A DNA stretch of 64,000 nt from Streptomyces angustmyceticus (GCF_019933235.1 NZ_CP082945.1:1-64000); one strand, 5' to 3'. Shown: positions 42,330 to 54,072, numbered from the stretch's first letter. Program-made: numbers and translations. The notes: a model not told the origin generated them from the sequence alone.

Positions 42330-44276
42330 ATGGAATCAACTACGGGTTGGTGGGGAGCTCCGGCGGTAGCCGGGGCCCGGCCGGTTGTACCTGCCGGTGG
42401 ATCTGAGGTGGCCACTGTACGGGGGCTTGCGGCCGCGCCGTTCAGTGCGGCGTTCTCCACGGTGACGATCCCGGCGGGCACGACCCCGCTGGCGGTGGCC
42501 GTGGCGCAGAACGGCAACGTCTACGTCGGCAACGCCAATTCGGCCAACGTGACGGTGATCAACAGCACCACGAACACCGTCCTGGCCACCGTCCCCGCCG
42601 GCTCGGACCCGGCCATGATCGCGGTGGCGCAGAACGGCAACGTCTACGTCACCAACCAGAGCTCGAACAACGTGACGGTGATCAGCAGCGCCACCAACAC
42701 CGTCCTGGCCACCGTCCCCACCGGCGGGGGCCCGTTCGCGCTGGCGGTGGCGCCGAACGGCAACGTCTACGTCGCCAACAGCACGTCCAACAACGTGACG
42801 GTGATCAGCAGCGTCACGAACACCGTCCTGGCCACCGTCCCCGTCGGCGCGGTCCCGGACGCGGTGGCGGTGGCGCAGAACGGCAACGTCTACGTCGCCA
42901 ACCGGAACGCGAACACCGTGACGGTGATCAGCAGCGCCACGAACACCGTCCTGACCACCCTCCCCACCGGTGGTTTCCCGGGCTATGCGGCGGTGGCGCA
43001 GAACGGCAACGTCTACATCGCCAACCAGACCTCGAACAACGTGACGGTGATCGACAGCGCCACGAACACCGTCGTGGCCACCGTCCCCGCCGGCTCGGTC
43101 CCGGGGGTGATCGCGGTGGCGCAGAACGGCAACGTCTACGTCACCAACACCGTGTCGAACAACGTGACGGTGATCGACAGCGCCACGAACACCGTCCTGG
43201 CCACCGTCCCCACCGGCGGGGGCCCGTTCGGGGTGGCGGTGGCGCCGACCGGCAACGTCTACGTCGGCAACAGCAATGCCAACAACGTGACGGTGATCAG
43301 CAGCACCACGAACACGGTCGTGGCCACCGTCCCCGTCGGCGCGTTCCCGTTCTCGGTGGCGGCGGCGCAGAACAGCAACGTCTACGTCACCAACGCCAAC
43401 TCGGCCAACGTCACGGAGATCTCGCCGTTGACGGTGACGACCTCGCCTGCGGCGCCGGGGTGCGGGCAACCGGTGACGTTCAGCATCTCCGGAGGGACTC
43501 CGAACGGAACCGCGGTGGTGGACTTCGGGGACGCCAGCCCCACGGTCACCGTCCCCCTGGACGCCACCGGGAGCGGGCAGACCACCCACACCTACACCGC
43601 CGGTATGTTCACCGCGACCGTGAACGGCAACCCCACCCCCGTCACCGTGAGCACCACCCCCACCACGACGACGCTGTCGGTGACGCCGAACCCCTCCGCC
43701 TGCGGGCAGAGCGTGACCGTGTGCGCCACCATCACCCCGACCGCCGCCACCACCACAGTGCCGACCGGCACGGTCACTTTCACTCTCCCCAACGGCCAGA
43801 CCCAGATGGTCCCCGTCGACGCCTCGGGGCAGGCCTGCTTCACCACCACCGCCCTGACCACCGGCACCCTCACCGCCACGTACAGCGGTGACAGCTGCTT
43901 CACCGGGTCCACCACCAGCACGCCCGTCACCGTGAACCCCACCCCCACAAAGCTGACCGCGCAGCCAGGCACGATCCGGCTCCGGCTGACCCCGCTGCCC
44001 GAGTTCTACATCCCCACCCTCAGCGCCACCCTCACGACCACCTCGGGGATGCCGGTGGCCGGTCAGCCGGTGACCTTCACCGCCACCACGCTCTTCGGCC
44101 CGGTCAACCTCGGCACCGCCATCACCGACGCCAACGGCACCGCCACCATCCACAACGCCGTCGTCCCCGTCTTCGCCGTCGCCACTCCCTTCTACGCCGC
44201 CACCTTCCCCGGCACTTCCTGCTACACCGCCGCCACCGCCCACGGCATCCTGCTGTTCATCCCCCTCCCGGGCTGA
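42330..44276 (+). CDS. YVTN-type beta-propeller protein with Ig-like domains
   Basis: This 648-residue protein starts at ATG 42330, with GAGAGG as ribosome site. After a 60-residue lead there are eight consecutive 41-residue repeats (core NGNVYVxNxxSNNVTVI) at about residues 60-370, one propeller-forming run. The DNA period is exactly 123 bases. Next come a PKD/Ig-like unit (FGDASPTVTV), a Big_3-type unit (TATYSGDSCFTGS) and another Ig-like unit with paired cysteines. Sequence type and disulfides suggest an extracellular protein, but no signal peptide is visible at this start. The ligand or binding target is unknown. Confidence 0.88.
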   Translation: MESTTGWWGAPAVAGARPVVPAGGSEVATVRGLAAAPFSAAFSTVTIPAGTTPLAVAVAQNGNVYVGNANSANVTVINSTTNTVLATVPAGSDPAMIAVAQNGNVYVTNQSSNNVTVISSATNTVLATVPTGGGPFALAVAPNGNVYVANSTSNNVTVISSVTNTVLATVPVGAVPDAVAVAQNGNVYVANRNANTVTVISSATNTVLTTLPTGGFPGYAAVAQNGNVYIANQTSNNVTVIDSATNTVVATVPAGSVPGVIAVAQNGNVYVTNTVSNNVTVIDSATNTVLATVPTGGGPFGVAVAPTGNVYVGNSNANNVTVISSTTNTVVATVPVGAFPFSVAAAQNSNVYVTNANSANVTEISPLTVTTSPAAPGCGQPVTFSISGGTPNGTAVVDFGDASPTVTVPLDATGSGQTTHTYTAGMFTATVNGNPTPVTVSTTPTTTTLSVTPNPSACGQSVTVCATITPTAATTTVPTGTVTFTLPNGQTQMVPVDASGQACFTTTALTTGTLTATYSGDSCFTGSTTSTPVTVNPTPTKLTAQPGTIRLRLTPLPEFYIPTLSATLTTTSGMPVAGQPVTFTATTLFGPVNLGTAITDANGTATIHNAVVPVFAVATPFYAATFPGTSCYTAATAHGILLFIPLPG

Positions 44277-44480
44277 CCTCATGGCTCCGCAAGCCCCAGG
44301 TTCCCTGGTCTGCTGCGACGGGAGGAAGACTTCGTGGACCAACTGCACGAGTCGGCCGTCCAGTCGTGGGAATGGCGGCCTGTGTGGGGGTTCCAGGGGC
44401 TGCGGAGCCCTGCGTGCGGTCAGGCGGTTCCAGCATCGGCTGTCCCCGATCCGCCTGCCGCCTCAGTACTGTGGCTTCGT

Positions 44481-45377
44481 ATGACCGACACCGAGAACGA
44501 GATCACCGCGGACCTGGTCCGTGACCTGCTGCTGGAGCAACATCCAGACCTTGCAGGGTTGGCCGTCCGCGAGGTGGCGGGCGGCTGGGGCAACCACATG
44601 TGGCGGCTCGGGGACGAGTTGGCCGTGCGCATGCAGCGGATGGACCCCACCCCGGAGCTCCAGCTCAAGGAGCGGCGGTGGCTACCCGTGCTGGCCCCGC
44701 GCCTGCCGCTCCCGGTGCCGATCCCGGTGCGATTCGGCGAACCGTCCGAGCGTTTCCCCAAGCACTGGACCGTGATGACGTGGGTTCCTGGGGAGCCGCT
44801 GGACCACAGCTCGATCAGCCGCGGCGCCGACGCGGCCGACACGCTGGCGGACTTCCTCCAGGCGCTCCATCTGGAGGCGCCCGCCGAGGCGCCGATCGCT
44901 ACGGACCGCGGTGCCCATCCCAGGAACTGCGCGGACGGCTTCGAGAACTTCTTGCAGGCCGTTGGTCCCGACGACATCGCTGCCGACGTCCGGGCCGTCT
45001 GGGACGACGCCGTTGCGGCCCCCGCGTGGGAGGGCCCGCCGGTGTGGGTGCACGGCGACCTCCATCCCGCGAACGTCGTCGTCTCGGACGGAACGCTCTC
45101 GGGCGTCGTCGACTTCGGTGACCTGTTCGCCGGCGATCCCGCGTGGGACCTCGCCGCCGCATGGGTGCTGCTGCCCGCGGGCACGGCCTCACGGTTCTTC
45201 GACATGTACGCGCATGCAGACGAGGCGGCGATCCGGCGCGCCCGCGGGCTGGCCGCCTTGAAGAGCCTCTTCCTGATGCTCATGGGGCAGAACGGAGATC
45301 GCGGCCTTCCCGGCGGCAAGCCGAACTGGGGTCCTGTAGGCCGGGCGGCACTTGATCGTGTTCTGAAGGGCGTTTGA
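44481..45377 (+). CDS. Aminoglycoside phosphotransferase-family kinase
   Basis: This 298-residue protein starts at ATG 44481 (MTDTENEITADLVRDLL); the earlier frame to 44334 is poor. The APH fold shows GGWGNHMWRLGDELAVRMQR for the nucleotide-binding strands, a hinge at VMTWVPGEPLD (about residues 98-108), the catalytic VHGDLHPANVVV (about 190-201) and metal-binding DFGDLFAGDPAWDLA (about 212-226). All key residues are present. Close relatives are often called phosphotransferases of unknown substrate; resistance is not implied by family alone. Confidence 0.9.
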   Translation: MTDTENEITADLVRDLLLEQHPDLAGLAVREVAGGWGNHMWRLGDELAVRMQRMDPTPELQLKERRWLPVLAPRLPLPVPIPVRFGEPSERFPKHWTVMTWVPGEPLDHSSISRGADAADTLADFLQALHLEAPAEAPIATDRGAHPRNCADGFENFLQAVGPDDIAADVRAVWDDAVAAPAWEGPPVWVHGDLHPANVVVSDGTLSGVVDFGDLFAGDPAWDLAAAWVLLPAGTASRFFDMYAHADEAAIRRARGLAALKSLFLMLMGQNGDRGLPGGKPNWGPVGRAALDRVLKGV

Positions 45378-45480
45378 CCCACGCTTCGCGGTTTTTTTGG
45401 GGGGTGGGGCGGGCCCGCGGCCCTTTCCCCGGGCCGGATAGTCTGGGCCGGTCAGCGAAGATCACGGAAAGGTGAAGCAC

Positions 45481-45699
45481 ATGGCGGACATCATGGAGAC
45501 GGCGGCTCGGAAGGTCTTCGAGCGCTACGACCTCAACGGGGACGGTCTCGTCACCGCGGATGAATACCGCAAGGTCGTGGCGGAGTTGGAGGGCTCGGAG
45601 ATCACCGAGGCTCAGGCCCAGGAGCTGATCGACTCGCTCGACACCAACGGCGACCGCCAGATGTCCTTCGAGGAGTTCTGGGCGGCCATGAAGGGCTGA
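45481..45699 (+). CDS. EF-hand calcium-binding protein
   Basis: This 72-residue protein has two canonical EF-hands. Loop one is DLNGDGLVTADE (about residues 18-29) and loop two is DTNGDRQMSFEE (about 54-65). Both keep Asp at 1, 3 and 5 or a close equivalent, and Glu at 12. ATG 45481 is favoured because GGAAAGG lies 8 bases upstream; a GTG three codons earlier overlaps that site. It resembles the small calmodulin-like Streptomyces proteins of the CabB type and should act as a cytosolic calcium buffer or sensor. Confidence 0.92.
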   Translation: MADIMETAARKVFERYDLNGDGLVTADEYRKVVAELEGSEITEAQAQELIDSLDTNGDRQMSFEEFWAAMKG

Positions 45700-45904
45700 G
45701 ACCGCAGAATCCGGTATGTGACCTCCGGATGCACCAGCACGCGGATACCCCGGGGCCTCGTGCGCCCGGGGTCTCGTGCGTCTCAGGGCTCGTACACCCT
45801 GGGTCCCGTGCGTCCGGGTCCTCGTGCTGTCGGCCGTCGCGCACGGGAAGGCAGCGTGATGCGCCGGACGCAACGCCAGGGCCGCACCGTGCAACTATGC
45901 CGAT

Positions 45905-46567
45905 ATGACATCCGGTCGGATCATCTTCCTCAATGGCACCTCCAGTTCAGGGAAGTCGAGCATCGCGCGGGAGCTCGTGGAGATCCTGGACGACGGCGTC
46001 TTCTTCCATCTGGCGGTGGATGGGTTCAACGCGATGCGCAGCAAGCGGGAGCTCGGGGCGGAGGAGCTCGATGCTGCGTTGCGGCGGACCAGGATGGGGT
46101 TTCACCGCTCGATCGCGGCCATGTCCGAGGTGGGCAACGACATCGTGGTCGACCATGTCCTCAGTGAACCGTGGCGGTTGCTCGACTGCCTGACGGTGCT
46201 GCGGCCCGAGGACGTCCTGTTCGTCGGCGTCCACTGCCCGCTGGACGAACTGACCCGCCGCGAGCAGGCCCGGGGCGACCGCCCGCCAGGTCTCGCAGCG
46301 CACCAGTACGGCCTCGTTCACGTCCACGGCGACTACGACCTGGAGTGCGACACCAGCACGGCGAGCCCACGTGAATGCGCCCAGCGGATCAAGGAGTTCC
46401 TCCCGAACCGCCCGAGTCCCACCGCCTTCTCTCGCCTCCGCCGGCGCTACCCAGCGGATGGTCAGGGGCACGCGACAGCCAGGCACAGTCTCGACGGGAC
46501 CGACGATCCCGTTCATGCGCCCGGGGCCTCGGAGATGCGATGCGTCGCGGACGCGGCTTCCCTCTGA
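45905..46567 (+). CDS. Chloramphenicol phosphotransferase-like kinase
   Basis: This 220-residue protein starts at ATG 45905. A Walker A motif GTSSSGKSS is at residues of about 11-19. The CPT family pattern follows: FFHLAVDGFNAMR (with the catalytic Asp in VDGF), a helical stretch MGFHRSIAAM, VVDHVLSEPW, and VGVHCPLDELTRREQARGDR. The CPT family phosphorylates chloramphenicol, but many members act on unknown substrates. The last 45 residues lack the family pattern and may be read-on sequence. No linked resistance genes are nearby. Confidence 0.88.
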   Translation: MTSGRIIFLNGTSSSGKSSIARELVEILDDGVFFHLAVDGFNAMRSKRELGAEELDAALRRTRMGFHRSIAAMSEVGNDIVVDHVLSEPWRLLDCLTVLRPEDVLFVGVHCPLDELTRREQARGDRPPGLAAHQYGLVHVHGDYDLECDTSTASPRECAQRIKEFLPNRPSPTAFSRLRRRYPADGQGHATARHSLDGTDDPVHAPGASEMRCVADAASL

Positions 46568-46837
46568 TGGCATCCTTCGCCTCCCTGTGAGGCCCGAGGG
46601 ATCACCGACCGGCGGACGCCTGGCCGGCCAACGGTTCCCAGGAACCCCGATCCCGCGTCCCCCGATTTCCCGCTGCGGGCGGAATCTCCGCAGGTCACGG
46701 CACGGGACATCCCAAAGAGTCTCAAGGGTCATCTCCTCCGTGGCGATGGGCTGCTGACCACGACACGGTGTTCACCGACCGGCGGCGCGAGGCGTCCGGC
46801 CAGGGAACGAGCCGCCGATGGATGAAGGAGGACTCAC
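46568..46837. other. Intergenic region
   Basis: No gene is supported. The right end has the strong AAGGAGG ribosome site of the next gene. A frame on the plus strand from 46371 is a shadow. Confidence 0.4.
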
Positions 46838-47230
46838 ATGAAGGTACGCAGGATGGTCATGCGGCGCGGCGCGGCCGCCGCGGCTATGAGCATCGCGCTT
46901 CTCGGCGGGATGACCGTCGCCGCCCCCGCCCACGCCGGCACCACAGCCGCGGCCCGAGGAGCCGTACCGGCAGCCGCCGGGGCGGACCGGATCGCCGCCG
47001 GCCCGCCGTGCAAGGTCTACCACCATGGTGTCGTCCGTCTGGGCGTGCACACCTACTGCTCGAACCAGCCCTCTTGGCGCAGGCACCGTGCGCGTGCCAC
47101 CTGCGTCAACCACAGCAACCCCCGGATCACGTATACGCGGTGGGGTCCCTGGCGCAAGCCCGGCCAGAAGTCCTCGATGAGCTGCAACTTCGAAGACGGT
47201 TACGACTACCCCTGGGTGGATCTGCGGTAG
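46838..47230 (+). CDS. Small secreted cysteine-containing protein
   Basis: This 130-residue exported protein starts at ATG 46838 behind AAGGAGG. The signal peptide has a basic start (MKVRRMVMRRG), a hydrophobic core and a cut near AHAGT (about residue 33). The mature 95 residues include PPCKVYHH, HTYCSNQPSWRR, ATCVNHSN and SSMSCNFEDG: four cysteines that could form two disulfides. It is Trp- and Arg-rich and ends YPWVDLR. Relatives are common, small extracellular Streptomyces proteins of unknown role. Confidence 0.8.
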   Translation: MKVRRMVMRRGAAAAAMSIALLGGMTVAAPAHAGTTAAARGAVPAAAGADRIAAGPPCKVYHHGVVRLGVHTYCSNQPSWRRHRARATCVNHSNPRITYTRWGPWRKPGQKSSMSCNFEDGYDYPWVDLR

Positions 47231-47532
47231 CGGGCGGCGCGGGGCACGACGTGGGACGGCGGGCCGGTTCAGTGCAACCGGGCCGTCGCCCTCCCGCGCT
47301 TCCCCTCGCGGGCGCCCGGTAGCGAGGAGGCCGGCCGACGTCACGGAGTGCGGCCGACGAGAGCCCGCGTAAGCGAACAGGTGCGAACGCGGACGAAAGT
47401 CAAGGGGTGAGGAGAGGATCTGGCGGCGAGTGATAGATTCTCAACAAGCGTTTAGTTTTGAGCAGTCGGCCGTGAAGTCCGCGGTGGGGCCCACACCTTG
47501 GGGTCCGCACCGCATCGTGGAGAGCGAGCACC
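47231..47532. other. Promoter region of the glycosyltransferase gene
   Basis: No gene is seen. An imperfect inverted repeat, CTCAACAA and GTTTTGAG at 47440-47462, lies about 70 bases before the ATG in a locally A/T-rich stretch (TGATAGATTCTC) that may hold the promoter. It is a possible operator. Confidence 0.5.
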
Positions 47533-48720
47533 ATGCGCATCCTCATCACCGCACAGGCAATCTATTCACACCTCGCACCTCTGGTTCTGCCGGTGGCGGA
47601 ACGAGCCCAGGCGGCGGGCCATGAGGTGGCCGTCGCCACGGGGGCCGGGGTGGTCCAGCACATCGAGAAGCGCGGGCTCACCGCGCTGACGCTGCCCCAC
47701 CTCCTGTCGATGGGGGAAGCACTCCAGGGCGGCAAGGTCCAGCCCCCGCCGGGTATGGACAAGGTCGGGTCGGTCACCGTCGAGCTGGCGCCGGAGTTCT
47801 TCGCGGCGGCGTTCGTCGGGACCCTCGCCGGGCCCAGCGCCCTCGACCTCCTCGACGTGGCGAAGGACTGGCGGCCGGACCTGATCCTCCACGAGTCGAC
47901 CGAGTACGGCGGCTATCTGGCGGCGGAGCGCCTCGGCATACCCCATGGCGTGCTGGACATCGCGCCGATGGCCCCTTACGCCCACCCCGCCGTGCAGGAG
48001 GAGCTGAACCGGCAGCGGGAGAAGCTCGGACTGGCGCCGGTCAGCGACCCCTGGCACCCGTTCCGCGCCTTCCGTGCCGGAGTCGTTCCGGAGGACTTCT
48101 ACCCCGCGGACAGCCGGCTGCCCGGTGCCCGCTACTACCAGGTCCCCGCCCAGACGACAGCGGGTGGCCTCGACCCGGAGATCGCTCAACTCCCCACGGA
48201 GCGGCCGCTCGTCCTCGCCACCCTCGGCTCGAACGCTCCCCGTCTCCCCGGCGGCGCGCTCGCGCTGCTGGAGACCATCATCGAGACGCTCGGAGATCTG
48301 CCGGTCACCGGTGTCGTGGCGCTGGGAGCCGACCGCGACCCGGGGCAGTGGGACGGTGCGCGGCCCGACAACGTCCATCTGACGTCGTTCGTACAGCAGG
48401 AACTGTTGCTGCGGTCCAGCGATCTGTTCCTCACGCATGCCGGTTTCAACGGGACCCGGGAGGCGCTGGCGTCCGGAGTCCCCATGGTGGCCGTGCCGTT
48501 GTTCGCCGAGCAGTCGTACAACGCCGGCCGGCTGCAGGAGTTGGGTGTCGGGACGCGGATCGACGTCCAGGACGTCACGCGTGAGGCGCTGGCGGCAGCG
48601 GTGCGCAACGTACTGGAGGACCGTTCCTACCGGTCCCGTGCCCAAGGACTCCAGCGCCGGGCCCACGCGCTGCCGGACCTCGGACGGCTGGTGGAGGACG
48701 CGGCGGCCCTGGCCGCCTGA
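47533..48720 (+). CDS. GT1-family glycosyltransferase (macrolide/UGT type)
   Basis: This 395-residue GT-B enzyme starts at ATG 47533. Its opening, MRILITAQAIYSHLAPLVLP, is the typical UGT N-terminus. The acceptor domain carries HESTEYGGYLAAERLGIPHG. The donor domain holds LATLGSNAPRLPGGAL, then SFVQQELLLRSSDLFLTHAGFNGTREAL, which contains the His/Gly motif for the nucleotide sugar. It ends with VPLFAEQSYNAGRLQEL. Such enzymes glycosylate macrolides or other natural products. No biosynthetic cluster is adjacent, so detoxification by glycosylation is possible. The TetR gene beyond the terminator is a candidate regulator. Confidence 0.92.
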   Translation: MRILITAQAIYSHLAPLVLPVAERAQAAGHEVAVATGAGVVQHIEKRGLTALTLPHLLSMGEALQGGKVQPPPGMDKVGSVTVELAPEFFAAAFVGTLAGPSALDLLDVAKDWRPDLILHESTEYGGYLAAERLGIPHGVLDIAPMAPYAHPAVQEELNRQREKLGLAPVSDPWHPFRAFRAGVVPEDFYPADSRLPGARYYQVPAQTTAGGLDPEIAQLPTERPLVLATLGSNAPRLPGGALALLETIIETLGDLPVTGVVALGADRDPGQWDGARPDNVHLTSFVQQELLLRSSDLFLTHAGFNGTREALASGVPMVAVPLFAEQSYNAGRLQELGVGTRIDVQDVTREALAAAVRNVLEDRSYRSRAQGLQRRAHALPDLGRLVEDAAALAA

Positions 48721-48777
48721 GCCCGGACGGCTGCCGCCCGTACACCGCCCGCGTGAACGGTTGACCGGACCGTTCCG

Positions 48778-48817
48778 CCGCGCTCCGGCCGTGGGGACTC
48801 CATCGGCCGGAGCGCGG
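48778..48817 (+). terminator. Terminator after the glycosyltransferase gene
   Basis: A perfect 14-bp stem (48778-48791 with 48804-48817) encloses a 12-base loop, about 60 bases after the stop. Confidence 0.8.
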
Positions 48818-48958
48818 TGGTGGTGAGGTCGATCCCCTGTCCGGCAGCAGCATGAGGTACTCCTCGGCGGTGTCGTTGTGGTCATCCGTCCGCCCAAGGC
48901 ACTGGCGACGCGCGGAGGTGCTTGTAGCATCGGGGCCGGCACCGGAAAGGGGACCGAC

Positions 48959-49660
48959 TTGACCTGCGCCGATGCAGTGACACATGCGCCGCCCGGACAG
49001 GGCGTACAGGGGACTTCCGGTGCAGCGGACCCGGAGAAGGGCTCCGATGCAGTGGCCCCGGGGAGAGAATCGGGTTCCGCGGGCTCGGGCCAGGACGCAG
49101 CGACCTGCGAGCGCAAGGGCGAGCGCACACGTCGGCGCATTCTGACGGCCGCACGGCGCAAGTTCGCGGAGGTCGGCTACGAGCGTGCCACCATCCGCGC
49201 CATTGCGACCGAAGCGGACGTGGACAAGTCGTCCGTGATCCAGTACTTCGGCAGCAAGCAGGACCTGTTCCGGGAGGCCGTCCGCTGGCAGATCCCCCAT
49301 GACGAGCTCACCACCGGCGATCCGGGCCATACGGTGGAGAACCGCCTGCGGGGCATGCTGGGCACCTGGGCGGCGGATCCGGACGGCCCCATGGCGGTGC
49401 TCCTGCGGACCAGCATGACGAGCGACGAAGCGGCCGAGCTGCTGCGCCGGCACCTCACCGCGGAGGTCACCGATCACATCGCCGGCACCATCGATGCCCC
49501 CGACGCGCGACTGCGGGCCGCACTGTTCAGCTCGATCATGATGGGCATCGCCGCCCAGCGCTTTCTGCTGCACATGCCCGACCTGGCCGAGGCGGACGTG
49601 GAGGACATCGTGCGGATCGCCACTCCCCTGCTCCGCGACCTCGTCGCTCCGGAGGCGTGA
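48959..49660 (+). CDS. TetR-family transcriptional regulator
   Basis: This is a regulator of about 233 residues. TTG 48959 is preferred because GGAAAGGGGA lies just upstream; a longer in-frame GTG at 48878 lacks a site. After a disordered N-terminal tail of about 50 residues comes ERTRRRILTAARRKFAEVGY and the helix-turn-helix TIRAIATEADVDKSSVIQYF. The C-terminal domain (LLRTSMTSDEAAELLRRHL) fits the TetR_C_17-like group that often controls drug export or modification. It may regulate the adjacent glycosyltransferase. The target is unproven. Confidence 0.88.
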   Translation: MTCADAVTHAPPGQGVQGTSGAADPEKGSDAVAPGRESGSAGSGQDAATCERKGERTRRRILTAARRKFAEVGYERATIRAIATEADVDKSSVIQYFGSKQDLFREAVRWQIPHDELTTGDPGHTVENRLRGMLGTWAADPDGPMAVLLRTSMTSDEAAELLRRHLTAEVTDHIAGTIDAPDARLRAALFSSIMMGIAAQRFLLHMPDLAEADVEDIVRIATPLLRDLVAPEA

Positions 49661-49694
49661 GCCCCTCGCGCACCGCCTCGGCCCGCGAGGCGGT

Positions 49695-50111
49695 TCACGC
49701 CGGTGCGCAGCCGGGGCAGAGGCCCCGGTAGGTCACCTCGGCGGCGGAGATGGTGAAGCCGTAGCGTTCGGAGGCGGGCAGGGCGGCCAGGGGGTCGCCG
49801 TCGGGGTGGACGTCCCGGATGGTGCCGCAGGTCGAGCAGACCAGGTGCTGGTGGGGACGGTGGGCGTTCGGGTCGTAGCGCTTGGCGCGGCCGTCGGTGG
49901 CCACCTCCATCACTTCGCCGAGTGAGACGAGTTCGCCGAGGGTGTTGTAGACGGTCGCGCGGGAGATCTCCGGCAGCCGCGCGGCGGCGCGGGCGAGCAC
50001 CTCGTCCGCGGTGAGGTGGACGTGTTCGCCGTCGAGTACCTCGGCGACCACGCGACGCTGAACGGTCATCCGCCAGCCACGTCCGCGAAGCCGGCCCAGC
50101 AGGTCGCTCAT
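49695..50111 (-). CDS. Fur-family (CatR/PerR-like) metalloregulator divergent from katG
   Basis: This 138-residue repressor starts at ATG 50111; two earlier codons (GTG 50117) are also in frame. The winged helix at residues of about 10-75 includes MTVQRRVVAEVLDG and SRATVYNTLGELVSLG. The metal part has HRPHQHLVCSTCG and a second CxxC pair near the end (GLCPGCAPA), the four-cysteine structural zinc site of PerR-like proteins. Relatives in Streptomyces (FurA, CatR, FurS) repress catalase genes and respond to iron or peroxide. Its divergent position next to the catalase-peroxidase gene fits that role. Confidence 0.93.
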   Translation of the reverse strand: MSDLLGRLRGRGWRMTVQRRVVAEVLDGEHVHLTADEVLARAAARLPEISRATVYNTLGELVSLGEVMEVATDGRAKRYDPNAHRPHQHLVCSTCGTIRDVHPDGDPLAALPASERYGFTISAAEVTYRGLCPGCAPA

Positions 50112-52885
<2,774 letters not shown>

Positions 52886-52893
52886 GCATGAGG

Positions 52894-52937
52894 TCCGGGC
52901 CGGCCGGCGCACAGCGGTCCGCGCCGGCCGGCCCGGA
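52894..52937. terminator. Strong convergent terminator between katG and the GNAT gene
   Basis: A perfect 17-bp stem (52894-52910 with 52921-52937) with a 10-base loop begins 9 bases after the katG stop and would serve both convergent genes. Confidence 0.9.
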
Positions 52938-53016
52938 TCGGGTGACGGCCGGACCCGCCCGTCCCGGGTGGCAGCCGGACCCCGTCCCGGGTGGCGTCCG
53001 GGCCCCGCCCGGGTGA

Positions 53017-53964
53017 TCAGCTCCAGTCGAAGTGGATCTCGCGCTGGAAGTTGGCGTAGCCCGCCCGTGAGAAGGCGGCCGCCATGGGGGTGTTGCCGAG
53101 GTCCGTCGTGGCGCGGATACGCGGGACGCCGGCTCCGGCGAGGATGCGGGTGCCCTCGGCGAGCAGCGCGTCGATGTAGCCGTGGCCGCGGTGGGCGGGG
53201 CGTACGCCGATGTAGGCGATGATCGCGTGGTAGCTGTTCTTCGCCGCGATGACGAAGCCCACCGGTTCGCCGTCGGGGAGGACGGCGACGCGCCACCAGT
53301 CACGGGGAGTGGCGTACTTCTCCAGCTCGTCCCGGTACTGCTCCTCCGCGGCCCGGCGAGGGGTCATGGTCTGCAGATCACGATGACTGTGCGCGTCCAG
53401 CGTGCCGTCGAGGACCTCGGTCATCAGGCCGACCAGCTCCTCGCGGTCAGCGACCGCCCGGAGCGTCAGCCGTGGGTCCGGGGTGGCGAGCGGTGTGCCC
53501 GGGGTCCACTGGAAGCGCAGGCGCTCCACGAAGGGCCTGGCTCCCTCGCCCTCGACCAGTGCGATCAGGGTGTCGATGCCCGGCCGTGCCGCCGGGTCCT
53601 CCCGCCAGTCGCCGGGGACGAGCCGTACGTACTGCGGCGGCTTGGCGTCCTTGGTGACGACGGCGGCCAGGGCCGTCCTCAGCAGTTGGCGGCCCGTGAC
53701 CCCGTGGCCTTCGGCGCAGTCGAGGATGTCGAAGAGGAAGGGCTGCTCGTCGCCGCTTCGGCACCACCAGCCGGCCCGGGCCACGGTCCGTCCCTCGTGC
53801 AGGGCGACCCAGAGCCACTCGGGGCGGCGGCGACCGGTACGGAGGTCGTCGGCGATCTCGTGGTTGAAGGGGTAGGGAAGCTGGTTGAAGAGCTCGACCT
53901 CATCCGGGCCGGTGATCGGGCGGATCGTCGGGTCGAGAGGGTGCTGCGGTGCTGCTGCGGTCAA
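53017..53964 (-). CDS. GNAT-family N-acetyltransferase
   Basis: This is a protein of about 315 residues. TTG 53964 is the favoured start because CCAGGAG lies just upstream; the frame stays open further without a better site. The N-terminal half (ELFNQLPYPFNHEIADDL, PEWLWVALHEGRTVARAGWW) is a degenerate acetyltransferase-like unit. The C-terminal half carries the acetyl-CoA motif in GVRPAHRGHGYIDALLAEG (about residues 250-268) and TTDLGNTPMAAAFSRAGY. The two-domain layout is common in Streptomyces. The substrate is unknown. A short leader ORF precedes it. Confidence 0.87.
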   Translation of the reverse strand: MTAAAPQHPLDPTIRPITGPDEVELFNQLPYPFNHEIADDLRTGRRRPEWLWVALHEGRTVARAGWWCRSGDEQPFLFDILDCAEGHGVTGRQLLRTALAAVVTKDAKPPQYVRLVPGDWREDPAARPGIDTLIALVEGEGARPFVERLRFQWTPGTPLATPDPRLTLRAVADREELVGLMTEVLDGTLDAHSHRDLQTMTPRRAAEEQYRDELEKYATPRDWWRVAVLPDGEPVGFVIAAKNSYHAIIAYIGVRPAHRGHGYIDALLAEGTRILAGAGVPRIRATTDLGNTPMAAAFSRAGYANFQREIHFDWS

Positions 53965-54002
53965 GACGCGCTCCTGGAGGATGGCGCCCGGGCCGCCCCG
54001 GG

Positions 54003-54056
54003 TCAGCGGTTCAGGTCCGCCCGGGAGGGCCGGCGCACAACGGACTTGCGGTTCAT
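54003..54056 (-). CDS. Candidate 17-residue leader peptide upstream of the GNAT gene
   Basis: The ATG at 54054-54056 is preceded 7 bases away by AAAGGAGGG (54064-54072), the best ribosome site of the area, and the frame ends at TGA 54003-54005. The peptide MNRKSVVRRPSRADLNR has five Arg and one Lys. It lies 38 bases before the favoured GNAT start. It could be a true leader controlling the downstream gene by translation coupling or attenuation. It is too short for homology evidence. Confidence 0.5.
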   Translation of the reverse strand: MNRKSVVRRPSRADLNR

Positions 54057-54072
54057 CGGCGTGCCCTCCTTT

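Noticed and set aside
42336..44348. A 670-codon minus-strand frame opposite the propeller gene
   Set aside because: It mirrors the 123-bp repeats in antisense (GDVDVAVLRH-type runs) and has no family likeness.
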